Part shown: positions 25,481-35,800 of the stretch, piece after piece
Numbering within the stretch: the first letter of the stretch is position 1
Layout of the letters: each line of letters begins with the position of its first letter
Origin: Acidobacteria bacterium Mor1
GTDB taxonomy: Bacteria; Acidobacteriota; Polarisedimenticolia; Polarisedimenticolales; Polarisedimenticolaceae
DNA length: 64,000 nucleotides
NCBI GenBank assembly: GCA_001664505.1
Contig: CP011806.1
Coordinates: forward strand, 4,512,149-4,576,148
Direction of reading: 5' to 3'
Notes under the pieces: generated by a model
Database searches by the model: none
Told to the model about the DNA's origin: nothing
The model's input: only the letters and a program-made list of their open reading frames with translations
Program-made: the position numbers and the translations under genes

Positions 25481-26482
25481 ATGATCTACACATCGCTGGG
25501 CCGGACCGGCCTTCAGGTTTCGCGCATCTGTCTCGGCTGCATGACCTACGGGGATCCGGCGTGGCGTCCCTGGACCCTGGGCGAGGACGCAGCCCGGGAG
25601 CATTTCGTCCGGGCCCTCGAACTGGGCATCAACTTCTTCGACACCGCCGACATGTACTCCAACGGGGTGAGCGAGGAGCTCACCGGCAAGCTGCTGGCCG
25701 AGTTGGCTCCCCGAGACGACTACGTCCTGGCCAGCAAGGTCTACTTCCCGGTCGCCGAGGGGCCCAACCGCCGAGGCCTTTCGCGCAAACATGTGATCGC
25801 CGCCTGCGATGCGTCGTTGCGCCGGCTGGGTCACGACTACATCGACCTGTACCAGATTCACCGCTGGGACGAGGCGACCCCCGTCGAGGAGGCGCTCGAG
25901 GCGTTGGACTCGCTGGTCCGCGCCGGCAAGGTGCGCTACCTGGGAGCCAGCAGCATGGCCGCGTGGCAGTTCGCCCGAGCCCTGTTCACGGCCGGCGAGC
26001 GGGGTTGGCACCGCTTCGTCTCGATGCAGAACCACTACAACCTGATCTATCGCGAGGAGGAGCGGGAGATGATTCCGCTCTGCTCCGATCAGGGGGTCGG
26101 CGTATTGCCCTGGAGTCCGCTGGCCCGCGGACTCCTTACCGGAGCCCGCAGCCGCCGGGATCCCCGCCCCACCGAGCGGGCGCAGAACGACGAGTTCGCC
26201 GATCGCATGTACTACCGGGACGACGACTTCGATGTGGTCGAAGCGTTGGTCGAGGTTGCCGCGGCACGGGGCGCCAGGCCGGCCCAGGTGGCGCTGGCCT
26301 GGCTGCTCTCGGTCCCGGGCGTGGTGGCCCCGGTGGTGGGCACGACCAGGGCCCCGCACCTGGATGACGCGGCCGCCGCGGTCGGCATCGAGCTCGCGGC
26401 CGAGGAGATCGAGCGGCTGGAGGCTCCTTACCGAGTCCACCCCGTCCTGGGGCACGATCAGCCCGGCCACCGGCCCCGCTGA
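25481..26482 (+). CDS. Aldo/keto reductase
   Basis: 333 residues. NADPH-dependent (alpha/beta)8-barrel oxidoreductase. The catalytic tetrad is visible: Asp in FFDTADMY, Tyr in ADMYSNG, Lys in LASKVYFP and His in YQIHRWDE. C-terminal cofactor residues appear in [16 protein letters not shown]. Similar to AKR families acting on quinones, aldehydes or sugar-derived carbonyls (YajO/Tas-like). It starts 33 bases after the repeat lipoprotein; no pathway partners nearby. Confidence 0.9.
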   Translation: MIYTSLGRTGLQVSRICLGCMTYGDPAWRPWTLGEDAAREHFVRALELGINFFDTADMYSNGVSEELTGKLLAELAPRDDYVLASKVYFPVAEGPNRRGLSRKHVIAACDASLRRLGHDYIDLYQIHRWDEATPVEEALEALDSLVRAGKVRYLGASSMAAWQFARALFTAGERGWHRFVSMQNHYNLIYREEEREMIPLCSDQGVGVLPWSPLARGLLTGARSRRDPRPTERAQNDEFADRMYYRDDDFDVVEALVEVAAARGARPAQVALAWLLSVPGVVAPVVGTTRAPHLDDAAAAVGIELAAEEIERLEAPYRVHPVLGHDQPGHRPR

Positions 26483-26547
26483 GGCCGGTTCGGGAACTCA
26501 AGTCGTTGATCCCGTTCGGTTTAGTTCGGCAGGCCGCCCGCATCTTG

Positions 26548-26738
26548 TAGAATCCCCCCCGTCGACGGCCGCAGTGGGGTGCGGCTGGAGTCGATCGAAG
26601 CCAGGGGTGGCCTTCGAGTCCCGGATCCGCCGTTCCCAAGCTCAAGCTGATCAGAACGCGAACCCGGTCGCCGTTCAGGCGAATCCTACCCATATTTGGA
26701 TCGCGGGAAGGTTCCCGAGTCAGGAGATGGAACGAGCG
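26548..26738 (+). other. Putative promoter -10 and long leader of glnN
   Basis: TAGAAT at 26548-26553 is a good -10 match (the -35 position is poor). It would give a leader of about 180 bases before the chosen start. Stretches with self-complementary C/G runs occur but I do not recognise a known riboswitch, nor the conserved core of the glutamine riboswitch. Confidence 0.3.
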
Positions 26739-28928
26739 ATGTCGAGCACTACCACCAAAGATGAAGCCCTTCGGTCTGCGACTTCGTGGATGGAGTCCGA
26801 GCACGATTCCGGACACGCCGGAGTCGACAGCTACTTCGGCAAGGACGTGTTCAGCCACAAGGTCATGCGTCAACGTCTGCCCAAGGACGTCTACAAGAAG
26901 CTGATGCAGACCATCGAGCACGGTGAGCCCCTCGATCGCGAGTTGGCCAACGTCGTCGCCGTGGTGATGAAGGACTGGGCCGTCGAGAACGGCGCCACCC
27001 ACTACACCCACTGGTTCCAACCGCTGACCGGCCTCACCGCCGAGAAGCACGACTCCCTGGTCGCTCCCGACGGCGAAGGGGGCATGGTCTACGCGCTCTC
27101 CGGCTCCGAGCTGTGTCAGGGCGAGCCCGATGCCTCCAGCTTCCCCTCGGGAGGCCTGCGCGCGACCTTCGAGGCCCGCGGCTACACCGCGTGGGACGCC
27201 ACGAGCCCGGCGTTCCTGCTCCGCGGTGAGAACAACGTCACCCTCTGTATCCCGACGGCGTTCGTCTCCTGGACCGGCGCCGCTCTCGACCAGAAGACCC
27301 CGCTGCTGCGTTCGATGGATGCGCTGGCCGCCCAGGCGGTGCGGGTGCTTCAACTTTTCGGTACCGACAAGGGGGTGACCCGCATCACCACCACCGTCGG
27401 CGCCGAGCAGGAATACTTCCTGGTCGACCGCAAGCTGTTCTTCGCCCGGCCCGACCTGGTCAACTGCGACCGCACCCTGTTCGGCACCAAGCCGCCCAAG
27501 GGACAGCAGCTCGACGACCACTACTTCGGTTCGATTCCGCGCCGGGTGCTGGCGTTCATGGCCGAGGCCGAGAAGGAAATGTACCGGGTCGGAATCCCGG
27601 TCAAGACCCGGCACAACGAGGTCGCTCCCGGCCAGTACGAGATCGCCCCGACCTTCGAGACCAGCAACGTCGCCTGCGACCACCAGATGGTGATCATGGA
27701 GACGATCAAGCGGGTCGCGCCCCGCTTCGGCATGCAGGCGATCCTCCACGAGAAGCCCTTCGCCGGACTCAACGGCTCGGGCAAGCACAACAACTGGTCG
27801 ATGTCGACCAACACCGGGGTCAACCTGCTCGACCCGCAGGACGAGACCCACACCAACATGCAGTTCATGGTGTTCCTCTGCGCGGTGATCCGCGCCGTGG
27901 ACATCCATGCCGACCTGCTGCGCGCCGCCATCGCCTCGGCGGGCAACGATCATCGTCTCGGAGCCAACGAGGCGCCGCCGGCGATCATCTCGATCTTCCT
28001 CGGCGACATGCTGACCGATCTGGTCGAGCAGCTCGAAGCCGGCGCGCCGACCCGCACCCTCAAGGGCGGCGAGATGGACTTGGGCGCTCTGAGCCTGCCG
28101 CAGATCCCGCGGGATTCCGGCGACCGCAACCGCACGTCCCCCTTCGCCTTCACCGGCAACAAATTCGAGTTCCGCGCCGTCGGCTCCTCGGCGACTTCCG
28201 CCTGGCCCAACACGGTGATGAACACCATCGTGGCCGAGTCGATCGACGTGATCGTCAGTCGCCTCGAGGCCGAGGTCGGCGACGACCGCTCGCCGGAAAA
28301 CCTCGAGAGCTGCGTGCGCAAGGTGCTGCAGCAGACGGTCAAGAACCACAAGCGGGTCATCTTCAACGGCGACGGCTACTCCGACGAGTGGCACAAGGAA
28401 GCCGAGGAGCGGGGCCTTCCCAACCTGCGCAGCACCGTCGACGCGCTGCCCAAGCTGGTCGACGCCAAGTCGATCGAGATGTTCGGCAAGTACAACGTGC
28501 TCAACGAGGACGAGGTGCGCAGCCGCGCCAACGCCTATCTCGAGAAGTACGCGCTGCAGATGCAGATCGAATCCGAGACGATGGCGGTGATCGGGCAGCA
28601 GATGATCCTGCCGGCGGCGACCGAGCACCAGCGGCGGCTGGCTTCGTCGCTCCAGGCGACCCAGGCTGCCGGCGTCGAGTCTGCCGGGCAGAAGGCGGAA
28701 CTCGAGAGCTTCGTCAAGCTCGTCGACAACTTCCGCTCTTCGGTAGAGGCTCTCGGGGCCGCCAACGAGCACGAGTCCGACGGAGAGCTCGCTCACGCCG
28801 AGTACATGAAGGAAACGGTCGAGCCGCTGATGGACAAGGTCCGTGAGTACGGCGACAAGCTCGAGACCCGGGTGGCCTCGGACCTCTGGCCGCTGCCTTC
28901 CTACCGGGAGCTGCTGTTCTTCAAGTAG
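26739..28928 (+). CDS. glnN: Type III glutamine synthetase (GlnN)
   Basis: 729 residues, the large type III size rather than about 470 for GlnA. It converts glutamate, ammonia and ATP to glutamine. Family signatures: [12 protein letters not shown] near the N-terminus, [50 protein letters not shown] and [21 protein letters not shown] (substrate and metal loops), then a long helical C-terminal region. ATG 26739 is chosen; ATG 26727 four codons earlier has its GGAG too close. Followed by a bidirectional terminator. Confidence 0.95.
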   Translation: MSSTTTKDEALRSATSWMESEHDSGHAGVDSYFGKDVFSHKVMRQRLPKDVYKKLMQTIEHGEPLDRELANVVAVVMKDWAVENGATHYTHWFQPLTGLTAEKHDSLVAPDGEGGMVYALSGSELCQGEPDASSFPSGGLRATFEARGYTAWDATSPAFLLRGENNVTLCIPTAFVSWTGAALDQKTPLLRSMDALAAQAVRVLQLFGTDKGVTRITTTVGAEQEYFLVDRKLFFARPDLVNCDRTLFGTKPPKGQQLDDHYFGSIPRRVLAFMAEAEKEMYRVGIPVKTRHNEVAPGQYEIAPTFETSNVACDHQMVIMETIKRVAPRFGMQAILHEKPFAGLNGSGKHNNWSMSTNTGVNLLDPQDETHTNMQFMVFLCAVIRAVDIHADLLRAAIASAGNDHRLGANEAPPAIISIFLGDMLTDLVEQLEAGAPTRTLKGGEMDLGALSLPQIPRDSGDRNRTSPFAFTGNKFEFRAVGSSATSAWPNTVMNTIVAESIDVIVSRLEAEVGDDRSPENLESCVRKVLQQTVKNHKRVIFNGDGYSDEWHKEAEERGLPNLRSTVDALPKLVDAKSIEMFGKYNVLNEDEVRSRANAYLEKYALQMQIESETMAVIGQQMILPAATEHQRRLASSLQATQAAGVESAGQKAELESFVKLVDNFRSSVEALGAANEHESDGELAHAEYMKETVEPLMDKVREYGDKLETRVASDLWPLPSYRELLFFK

Positions 28929-28952
28929 CCCCCCGGCGACACCGGAAACAAC

Positions 28953-28985
28953 AAAGGGCGGACCCGCGGGTCCGCCCTTTTTCTT
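28953..28985. terminator. Bidirectional intrinsic terminator
   Basis: 13-bp perfect stem (28953-28965 with 28968-28980) preceded by A residues and followed by TTTTT. It lies between convergent glnN and the selenoprotein-like gene and should work in both directions. Confidence 0.88.
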
Positions 28986-29007
28986 TCGTTGCGGTGTCGT
29001 GTGCCGG

Positions 29008-29625
29008 CTACTTGTTCATCGCCGCGGCTTCCGCCTTGGCCGTCGCGAGCAGCGCATCGGCATCGAGGCGCACCCGATAGTCCGGGTTGACGTAGCTGAA
29101 GCGGATCTTGCCGCCGGAGACCAGGAACACCGCCGGAACCGGCAGCATGCCGTGGTCTTCGCCGCTGGACTTGGCCAGGTCGATGCCGTAGCCGCGATAG
29201 ACCTCCTTGGTCTTGTCGTCCAGCTTGAAGGCGATCCCGAACCCCTGGGCCGCTTCCATCTTGGCGTCGGACATGAGGTCGAAGGCGATCTCGGTTTTGC
29301 CGAGGGTCTTCTTCAGTTCTTCCGGACGGTCGGGGCTGAGCGCCACGAGCCGGAACCCGAGTTCAACGAGTTGATCTTCGATCTTGGACAGTTGACCCAA
29401 CTGTCTGGTGCAGTACGGTCACCAACCGCCACGGTAGAAGATCAGGACCGCCGGGTCGTCCCCGGAGAGCTGGACGGTCTGGCCGTCCAGGGTCTGCACC
29501 GTGGCCTCGGGCACCGCGGAGCCGATCAGCAGGGGGCGGATCTCGCTCGCGCTCGCCGGCGCCGCGGCGTGTGCCGGCGCAAGGGCGAGTGCGAGGAGCG
29601 CCGCCGCGAGCAGCGTGCGTCTCAT
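29008..29625 (-). CDS. Secreted peroxiredoxin-like selenoprotein (UGA-encoded Sec69)
   Basis: 205 residues if UGA at 29419-29421 is read as selenocysteine. Signal peptide LLAAALLALALAPAHA is followed by an AhpC/TSA-like thioredoxin fold. The redox site reads FYRGGW-UGA-PYCTRQLGQL; relatives have FYRGGWCPYC, so UGA replaces only the first Cys of CPYC. The downstream frame (LGFRLVALSPDRPEEL, then VPAVFLVSGGKIRF) continues the same fold without other stops, and neither half is a complete protein. A 7-bp hairpin with a GGGUC loop starts 13 bases after UGA. GAGGAGG precedes ATG 29625. Sec would give a periplasmic peroxidase or thiol reductase. Sel genes are not in the window. Confidence 0.87.
29387..29405 (-). 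promoter_or_regulatory. Candidate bacterial SECIS hairpin
   Basis: Minus-strand stem GACAGTT/AACTGTC (7 bp, perfect) with loop GGGTC. It begins 13 bases after the UGA; the loop starts at 20 bases, inside the 16-37 range known for bacterial SECIS loops. The loop carries the G-rich GGUC-like feature seen in the fdhF element that SelB contacts. It lies within the coding frame. Confidence 0.75.
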
Positions 29626-29658
29626 CGTTCCTCCTCAGGATCGGGACAGAGCGCTCAG

Positions 29659-29664
29659 AGTATA
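29659..29664 (-). promoter_or_regulatory. -10 box of the selenoprotein gene
   Basis: TATACT on the minus strand, 34 bases upstream of ATG 29625, just after the isomerase stop at 29682. No convincing -35 hexamer. It suggests independent expression from the upstream gene. Confidence 0.4.
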
Positions 29665-29681
29665 GCGCCAGCCACACGGAC

Positions 29682-30356
29682 TCACTTCCCGCGCCGCGGA
29701 GAGCCCTTGCGGTCGATACCCCGGGGGCGCGAGAGGAACTGGAGTGACCGTTCCGAGGTGTCCGGGATGGTCCCGTCGAGCCGCCCGGCCAGCAGGTCCA
29801 GCCGGTCGTGCCCCCAGAAGAGTTCCCCCCGCCAGACGAAGGTCGGGACTCCGAAGGCGCCTGCGGCCAGGGCCTCGGTGGTGTGGGTGTGGAGCCTCGT
29901 CTTGATTTCCGGTGCTTGCAGCCGATCGGAGAGACCCTCGGCGTCTAGGCCCAGGGCCGCGATCACGTCGGCGATCACCGCCAGATCGGTCAGGTCTCGA
30001 CCCTCGGCCCAGGCTGCATCGGCGAGGGCGGCCGCCAGGGGCAGGGTTTCGGGCTCGTCGAGAAACAGGCAGACCGCCCGCAACGCTTCCAGGGAGCGGA
30101 AGGGATGCGCCGGAGGCCCCTGAAAGGGATAGCCCTCCCGGGCGGCGATGCGGCCGATATCGAAGAAGGTGTAGCGCCGCTTGGATTCGATCTCCGCCGG
30201 TCCGACCAGGCCGGTGGCGTCGAGCAGGGCCCCGTAGACCACCGGGCGGATGCGCCACTCCAGATCGTGGGCCCGGCCGAAGGGTTCGGCGGCCTTCAAG
30301 CCGAGCCAGGCGTAGGGAGAGATGACGTCGAAGTAGAGCGTGACCGGTTCGGGCAT
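29682..30356 (-). CDS. DsbA-fold 2-hydroxychromene-2-carboxylate isomerase-like protein
   Basis: 224 residues. The DsbA/HCCA fold begins LYFDVISPYAWLG, with Ser at the active-site position where DsbA has Cys, as in glutathione-dependent HCCA isomerases and kappa-class GSTs. Other family motifs: KRRYTFFDIGRIA, PPAHPFRSLEALRA, FGVPTFVWRGELFWGHDRLD. Substrate unknown; it may isomerise aromatic intermediates with glutathione. Start ATG 30356 is preceded by GGAG at 6 bases; ATG 30368 has none. The gene precedes the Sec protein by 57 bases on the same strand. Confidence 0.85.
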   Translation of the reverse strand: MPEPVTLYFDVISPYAWLGLKAAEPFGRAHDLEWRIRPVVYGALLDATGLVGPAEIESKRRYTFFDIGRIAAREGYPFQGPPAHPFRSLEALRAVCLFLDEPETLPLAAALADAAWAEGRDLTDLAVIADVIAALGLDAEGLSDRLQAPEIKTRLHTHTTEALAAGAFGVPTFVWRGELFWGHDRLDLLAGRLDGTIPDTSERSLQFLSRPRGIDRKGSPRRGK

Positions 30357-30439
30357 GAGGGACTCCATCTGCCGGGGGCATCCATCGGGAATCGCATCTA
30401 TTCTACGGGGGTCCGTGCGACGTATTTCGAGGGAGCCAG

Positions 30440-31564
30440 ATGTCCGACGTACGAGCCGCCGAAACTCCGAGCGTTTCCCCTGCGCCGCCGCCGGTCGAGA
30501 AGAGCCGGTTCCCGACCTGGCTCAAGGTGCTGCTCGGTTGCGGCGTCGGCTGCGGCGTCCTGGTTTTCGCCGTGTTCCTGGCGGTGAGCTACGGCGCCTG
30601 GTGGCTGACCTCGGCCGGGAAGCAGATCGAGACCGGCGATATCGCCGTGGCGGGCACGACCAATGTCGTTCGGATCGAGGCCGAGGATGCCGACGGCGAC
30701 CTGGTGAACTTCCTGACGACCATGTTGCTCGACATCCAGACGGCCCAATCGGAAGCGGCCCAGGAGGGGCTCCCCGAATCGATGGCCTGGCTCGATTCAT
30801 TCCGTCAGATGCAGCAGAGCCAGGGAGCCCAGGGCCTCGCGATGTACGTCCCTAAGGAGGTCACCCTGGTGTTCGAGCCGGGTGACGACGGCTCGATGCA
30901 TACGGTTGCCGCGATCAACCTGCGGGCCTTTCCCAAGCTGATCCAGATGTTCGTTTCGCTCGCCGCATCCTCCGGCGATACGGCAATTCGTGAGGCCTCC
31001 TATCGGGATGTGGAGTACCAGGTGTTCGACGAGGAGGCATCCCTGGCCTTCCTCGGCGGCACGATGCTCTGGGCCGCCAGCGAGGACTCCATGCGCCTCG
31101 TGATCGACCGGGTTTCCGGCGAAGGGGCAGCGAGAGAGACAGAGGAGTCCTCGGCGTTGCTGGTCGCCGAGCCCGGAGAGTGGGAGATTCAGGGACGCTT
31201 CGACGCCGACGGGATTCGCCACCTGCGCAGTTTCAGCGAGTCCGACGAGGAAACGATGGTCGAAGACGTCGAGCTCGTCGCGGTGCAGTTCGGGATCGAC
31301 GTGACCTCGGCGGATAGCATCAACGGTTTCCTCTCCGGAGCCGGCGGTGACCTCGACAAGGTTGAGGAGGGCCTGACCCGGGCCTTTGAAGGCATGGTCG
31401 AGGACTGCTCCGACGTCGGCATGTCGTGTGAGTACGAGGTGCGCCGCGAATCGGACCGGGTGGTGGTCTCGTTCGAGCATTCGGGAATCCGTGAGGCGCT
31501 GCGTCGCGGCATCCGGGAGTCGATGGCTGCCGAGATCGAGGGCGCTTCCGGAGAGGCACCCTAG
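30440..31564 (+). CDS. Membrane-anchored periplasmic protein, unknown function
   Basis: 374 residues. A Pro-rich cytosolic tail of about 25 residues, then one transmembrane segment (VLLGCGVGCGVLVFAVFLAVSYGAW), then a long extracytoplasmic domain of mixed beta strands and helices with no Cys pairs in its core except near residues 330-337 (CSDVGMSC). It has no recognisable enzymatic motif. The single anchor and acidic domain suggest a surface or regulatory protein. Stands 83 bases downstream of the divergent isomerase start. Confidence 0.6.
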   Translation: MSDVRAAETPSVSPAPPPVEKSRFPTWLKVLLGCGVGCGVLVFAVFLAVSYGAWWLTSAGKQIETGDIAVAGTTNVVRIEAEDADGDLVNFLTTMLLDIQTAQSEAAQEGLPESMAWLDSFRQMQQSQGAQGLAMYVPKEVTLVFEPGDDGSMHTVAAINLRAFPKLIQMFVSLAASSGDTAIREASYRDVEYQVFDEEASLAFLGGTMLWAASEDSMRLVIDRVSGEGAARETEESSALLVAEPGEWEIQGRFDADGIRHLRSFSESDEETMVEDVELVAVQFGIDVTSADSINGFLSGAGGDLDKVEEGLTRAFEGMVEDCSDVGMSCEYEVRRESDRVVVSFEHSGIREALRRGIRESMAAEIEGASGEAP

Positions 31565-31670
31565 CCGATACGATTTCGCAATTCACTCAAGTCGGCCGGG
31601 CCGCGGCCGATCTCCTTCCAGCTTCGCGACTCCGGGTTGGGCCCGGGGTCCCAAAAGAGGTGCCGACGGA

Positions 31671-32024
31671 ATGAGTGATCGACCCACGTTCGACCAGGAA
31701 TTCGTACTGAACCAGACCGGTGGCGATCAGGAGTTGATGGGGGAGGTGTTGGCCCTCTTCCTCACCGAGACGCCTCGCATGCTGGAAGACGTGCGGGCCG
31801 CCGTGACCTCCGGGGACGCCGGGACCGTAGAGCGCACCGCGCATCGGCTGAAAGGATCGCTGGTGGCGATTGCCGCCCAGCCGGCTGCCGACGAGGCCCT
31901 CCGTCTCGAGACCCTGGGGCGCCAGGGAGAGGTGGCCAGCGCCTCCCAGGTGCTGAGTTGTCTCGAGCAGGAAATCGACCGGTTGATGCCGGAAATCCGC
32001 CAGGTGACCGGAGCCGGTTCCTAG
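31671..32024 (+). CDS. Histidine phosphotransfer (Hpt) protein
   Basis: 117 residues, single Hpt helical bundle. The phospho-acceptor is in RTAHRLKGSLVAIAA, the usual HxLKGS signature. Family members relay phosphate between a hybrid kinase and response regulators in the cytoplasm. No kinase is adjacent; the H-NOX kinase at 12.9 kb is not a hybrid kinase. ATG 31671 follows AAGAGGTG. Confidence 0.85.
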   Translation: MSDRPTFDQEFVLNQTGGDQELMGEVLALFLTETPRMLEDVRAAVTSGDAGTVERTAHRLKGSLVAIAAQPAADEALRLETLGRQGEVASASQVLSCLEQEIDRLMPEIRQVTGAGS

Positions 32025-32289
32025 CACGAATCCCTTTCCCGATTCCCCGGGCCGGAACGGAGCAAACCATGCTCCGAGTTCGCCGTCCGGTGCAGTAACC
32101 CTTTTCGTGGTAACGATTTGTGGCGCCGATCCCCCCGGCGCCGCGCCGCCTTGCGCCCGCCTCCCGGCCCGCGGAATTCTTGCCCGCGTGGTACCATTCC
32201 AAGCCCGTTCGACATTCCGACCCGACAACACCCGAGAGGGCGTCCGACGCGACCGTTCCCTCCGGATCGACCCCACTAGGAGGCGACGC

Positions 32290-34695
32290 GTGCCCCAGTC
32301 GAAGACGAGCCTGGCCGAGTCCCACGGCATCAGCCGCGAGAGCATCGTCCGCGATTACCGCCTGGCATTTCAGAGCCGCCAGGCCAGCATCATCGGTCGG
32401 AAAGAGGTGTTCACCGGCAAGGCCAAGTTCGGCATCTTCGGGGACGGCAAGGAAATCGCCCAACTCGCCATGGCGCGGGCCTTCCGCAAGGGGGACTTCC
32501 GCTCGGGCTACTATCGCGACCAGACCTTCATGTTCGCCACGGGCATGACCAGCCTGGCCAACTTCTTCGCCCAGCTCTACGCCCATCCTGAACTCGAGCA
32601 CGACCCTTCGTCGTCGGGCCGTTCGATGACCGCCCACTTCGCCACGCGGATGCTCAACGAGGACGGCAGCTGGAAGCGCCTGCGAGATGAGTACAACTCG
32701 GCGTCGGACATCTCGCCGACCGGCTCCCAGATGCCGCGGCTGGTCGGGCTCGGCCTGGCCTCCCGGCTCTTCCGCGAGCTGGAGGGTCTCGAGGATTTCG
32801 AAGGCTTCTCGGACAACGGCAACGAGGTCGCCTTCGGCACCATCGGCAACGCGAGCTGCGCCGAGGGCATGTTCTGGGAAGCGATCAACGCCATCGGCGT
32901 GCTGCAGGCCCCGGTGGTCATGTCGGTCTGGGACGACGGCTACGGCATCTCGGTGCCCAACCACATCCAGGTGACCAAGGGCAACATCTCGGAGTTGCTG
33001 GCCGGGTTCCAGCGCAAGAAGGGCACCAACGGATACGACATCTACACCGTCAAGGCCTGGGACTACCCCGCGTTGGTCGAGACCTATCTCAACGCCGCCG
33101 AGACCGCCCGCAAGGAACATGTCCCGGCGATCATCCACGTGCTGGAGATGACCCAGCCGTCGGGGCACTCGACGTCGGGGAGCCACGAACGCTACAAGTC
33201 GAAGGAACGGCTCCAGTGGGAGAAGGACTTCGACGGCATCGCCAAGATGCGCGAGTGGATGATCTCCCAGAAGATCGCCACCGCCAAGGAACTCGACGCC
33301 TTCGATGCCGAGGACAAGCAGCACGTCCTCGACGTCAAGACCGAGGCCTGGGACGCGTTCCACACGCCGATCCGCGAAGAGCTGGATCAGGTGGTCGGGA
33401 TTCTCGACCAGCTGGCCTGGCGTTCGCCGCAGAAGGAAAAGCTCGAGGCGGTGCGGGACGCGGTCAAGCGCATCCCCACGCCGCTGCGCCGGGACATCAT
33501 GCATGCCGTGCAGGAAGCCCTGGTGCTGGTCCGCGATGAAGATCAGCCGGCCCGCAAGCAGTTGATCGACTGGAAGCACGAGCAGACGAAGATCAACAAG
33601 GCACGCTTCAGTTCCCACCTCTACATCGAGGGTCCGGCGTCGGCGCTCGAGATTCCGCCGGTGGCCGCCCAGGCCGGCGATGAAACCCTGCGGGGCTTCG
33701 AGGTGCTGAACCGCTGCTTCGACGAAGCGCTCGGCCGCCACCCGAACCTGGTGGTCTTCGGTGAGGACGTCGGCCAGTTAGGCGACGTCAACCAGGGCTT
33801 CTCGGGCATGCAGGAGAAGTACGGCGAGTTGCGGGTCAGCGATACCGGCATTCGCGAGACCACCATCGTGGGGCAGGGGATCGGCCTTGCCATGCGCGGC
33901 TTCCGGCCGTTGCTCGAGATCCAGTACCTGGACTACGTGCTCTACGCGCTGCAGATCATGTCCGACGACCTGTGCTCCCTGCACTACCGCACTCGTGGCG
34001 GGCAGAAGGCTCCGGTGATCATCCGCACCCGTGGCCATCGCCTTGAAGGCATCTGGCACGCCGGTTCGCCGATGGCGGGCATGCTCGGCCTGGTGCGCGG
34101 CATGTATGTCTGCGTGCCCCGCAACATGACCCAGGCCGCCGGCATGTACAACACGCTGCTGGCCTCCGACGACTCGGCGATCGTCGTCGAGGTGCTGAAC
34201 GGCTACCGGCTGAAGGAGCAGCTGCCCGGGAATATCGGTGATTTCAAGGTGCCGCTGGGGCATCCCGAGGTCATCCGCGAGGGAAGCGACGTCACCGTGG
34301 TGACCTACGGTGCCTGCTGCCGCATCGCAGAGGAGGCCGCGGAGCTGCTGGCCGATGCCGGGATCTCCATCGAGATCGTCGACGTACAGACGCTGCTGCC
34401 CTTCGATCTCGACGGACGCATCGTCGATTCGCTGCAGAAGACTTCGCGCCTCCTGGTGCTCGACGAGGACGTGCCCGGAGGCGCCAGCGCCTTCATGCTG
34501 CAGCAGATCCTCGAGCAGAGCGGCGGCTTCCGCTGGCTCGACTCGGCGCCGCGGACCCTGACCTCCGAGGCGCACCGCCCGGCCTACGGCTCCGACGGCG
34601 ACTACTGGTCGAAACCCAACCGGGACGACGTGTTCAACGCGGTCTACGAGATCATGCGCGAGTCCGATCCGTCGCGGTTCCCGCAGATCGACTAG
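32290..34695 (+). CDS. Fused E1 alpha-beta 2-oxoacid dehydrogenase (thiamine diphosphate)
   Basis: 801 residues. The first half is E1 alpha (IGNASCAEGMFWEAINAIG ... WDDGYGISVPNH, cofactor pocket); the second half is E1 beta beginning near residue 460 (GFEVLNRCFDEALGRHPNLVVFGEDVG, then SDTGIRETTIVGQGIGLAM and RTRGHRLEGIWHAGSPMAG). Normally these are separate genes; the fused form occurs in Bacteroidota, Acidobacteriota and others. It decarboxylates a 2-oxoacid, most likely branched-chain or pyruvate-like, and passes acyl to an E2 not encoded here. GTG 32290 has AGGAGG 6 bases upstream. Confidence 0.9.
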   Translation: MPQSKTSLAESHGISRESIVRDYRLAFQSRQASIIGRKEVFTGKAKFGIFGDGKEIAQLAMARAFRKGDFRSGYYRDQTFMFATGMTSLANFFAQLYAHPELEHDPSSSGRSMTAHFATRMLNEDGSWKRLRDEYNSASDISPTGSQMPRLVGLGLASRLFRELEGLEDFEGFSDNGNEVAFGTIGNASCAEGMFWEAINAIGVLQAPVVMSVWDDGYGISVPNHIQVTKGNISELLAGFQRKKGTNGYDIYTVKAWDYPALVETYLNAAETARKEHVPAIIHVLEMTQPSGHSTSGSHERYKSKERLQWEKDFDGIAKMREWMISQKIATAKELDAFDAEDKQHVLDVKTEAWDAFHTPIREELDQVVGILDQLAWRSPQKEKLEAVRDAVKRIPTPLRRDIMHAVQEALVLVRDEDQPARKQLIDWKHEQTKINKARFSSHLYIEGPASALEIPPVAAQAGDETLRGFEVLNRCFDEALGRHPNLVVFGEDVGQLGDVNQGFSGMQEKYGELRVSDTGIRETTIVGQGIGLAMRGFRPLLEIQYLDYVLYALQIMSDDLCSLHYRTRGGQKAPVIIRTRGHRLEGIWHAGSPMAGMLGLVRGMYVCVPRNMTQAAGMYNTLLASDDSAIVVEVLNGYRLKEQLPGNIGDFKVPLGHPEVIREGSDVTVVTYGACCRIAEEAAELLADAGISIEIVDVQTLLPFDLDGRIVDSLQKTSRLLVLDEDVPGGASAFMLQQILEQSGGFRWLDSAPRTLTSEAHRPAYGSDGDYWSKPNRDDVFNAVYEIMRESDPSRFPQID

Positions 34696-34791
34696 CTCGC
34701 GTTTGCCCGGACCCGGCGTCGTCTGCGTTGCGTTGACCGCTCGTGGCGCGAGCCGCTATGGTGCCGCTTCGCTTCCAAGGAGGGATCCCCC

Positions 34792-35640
<849 letters not shown>

Positions 35641-35655
35641 ATCCCGATCTCCGAG

Positions 35656-35679
35656 GGGGCGTCCCGGCAGGGGCGCCCC
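35656..35679 (+). terminator. 10-bp GC hairpin after the dienelactone hydrolase gene
   Basis: Arms 35656-35665 and 35670-35679 (one G-T pair) with a GGCA loop, 16 bases after the stop. No U-tract directly behind it; T-rich runs occur about 45 bases on. Confidence 0.5.
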
Positions 35680-35800
35680 GGCAGGTCCCCCCCCCCGCAG
35701 GTCCTCTCGGCCCGGCCTCCTTTTCCCAGCCTTTTTTCTGCCCGGACATGCAAAAAGTGCTTGTCGCATGGCACTTTGTATCGTAAAGCTCTTTGCAGAC

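Noticed and set aside
29008-29400. Downstream half of the selenoprotein frame as a separate gene, or the whole as a pseudogene
   Set aside because: The half would begin inside the fold at a TTG without a Shine-Dalgarno, and lacks the redox site. The single UGA sits exactly at the catalytic Cys position with a hairpin after it, so Sec is the better reading.
35769-35784. Sigma54-like promoter (TGGCAC) before the membrane protein gene
   Set aside because: The GC of the -12 element is absent at the required 10-base spacing.
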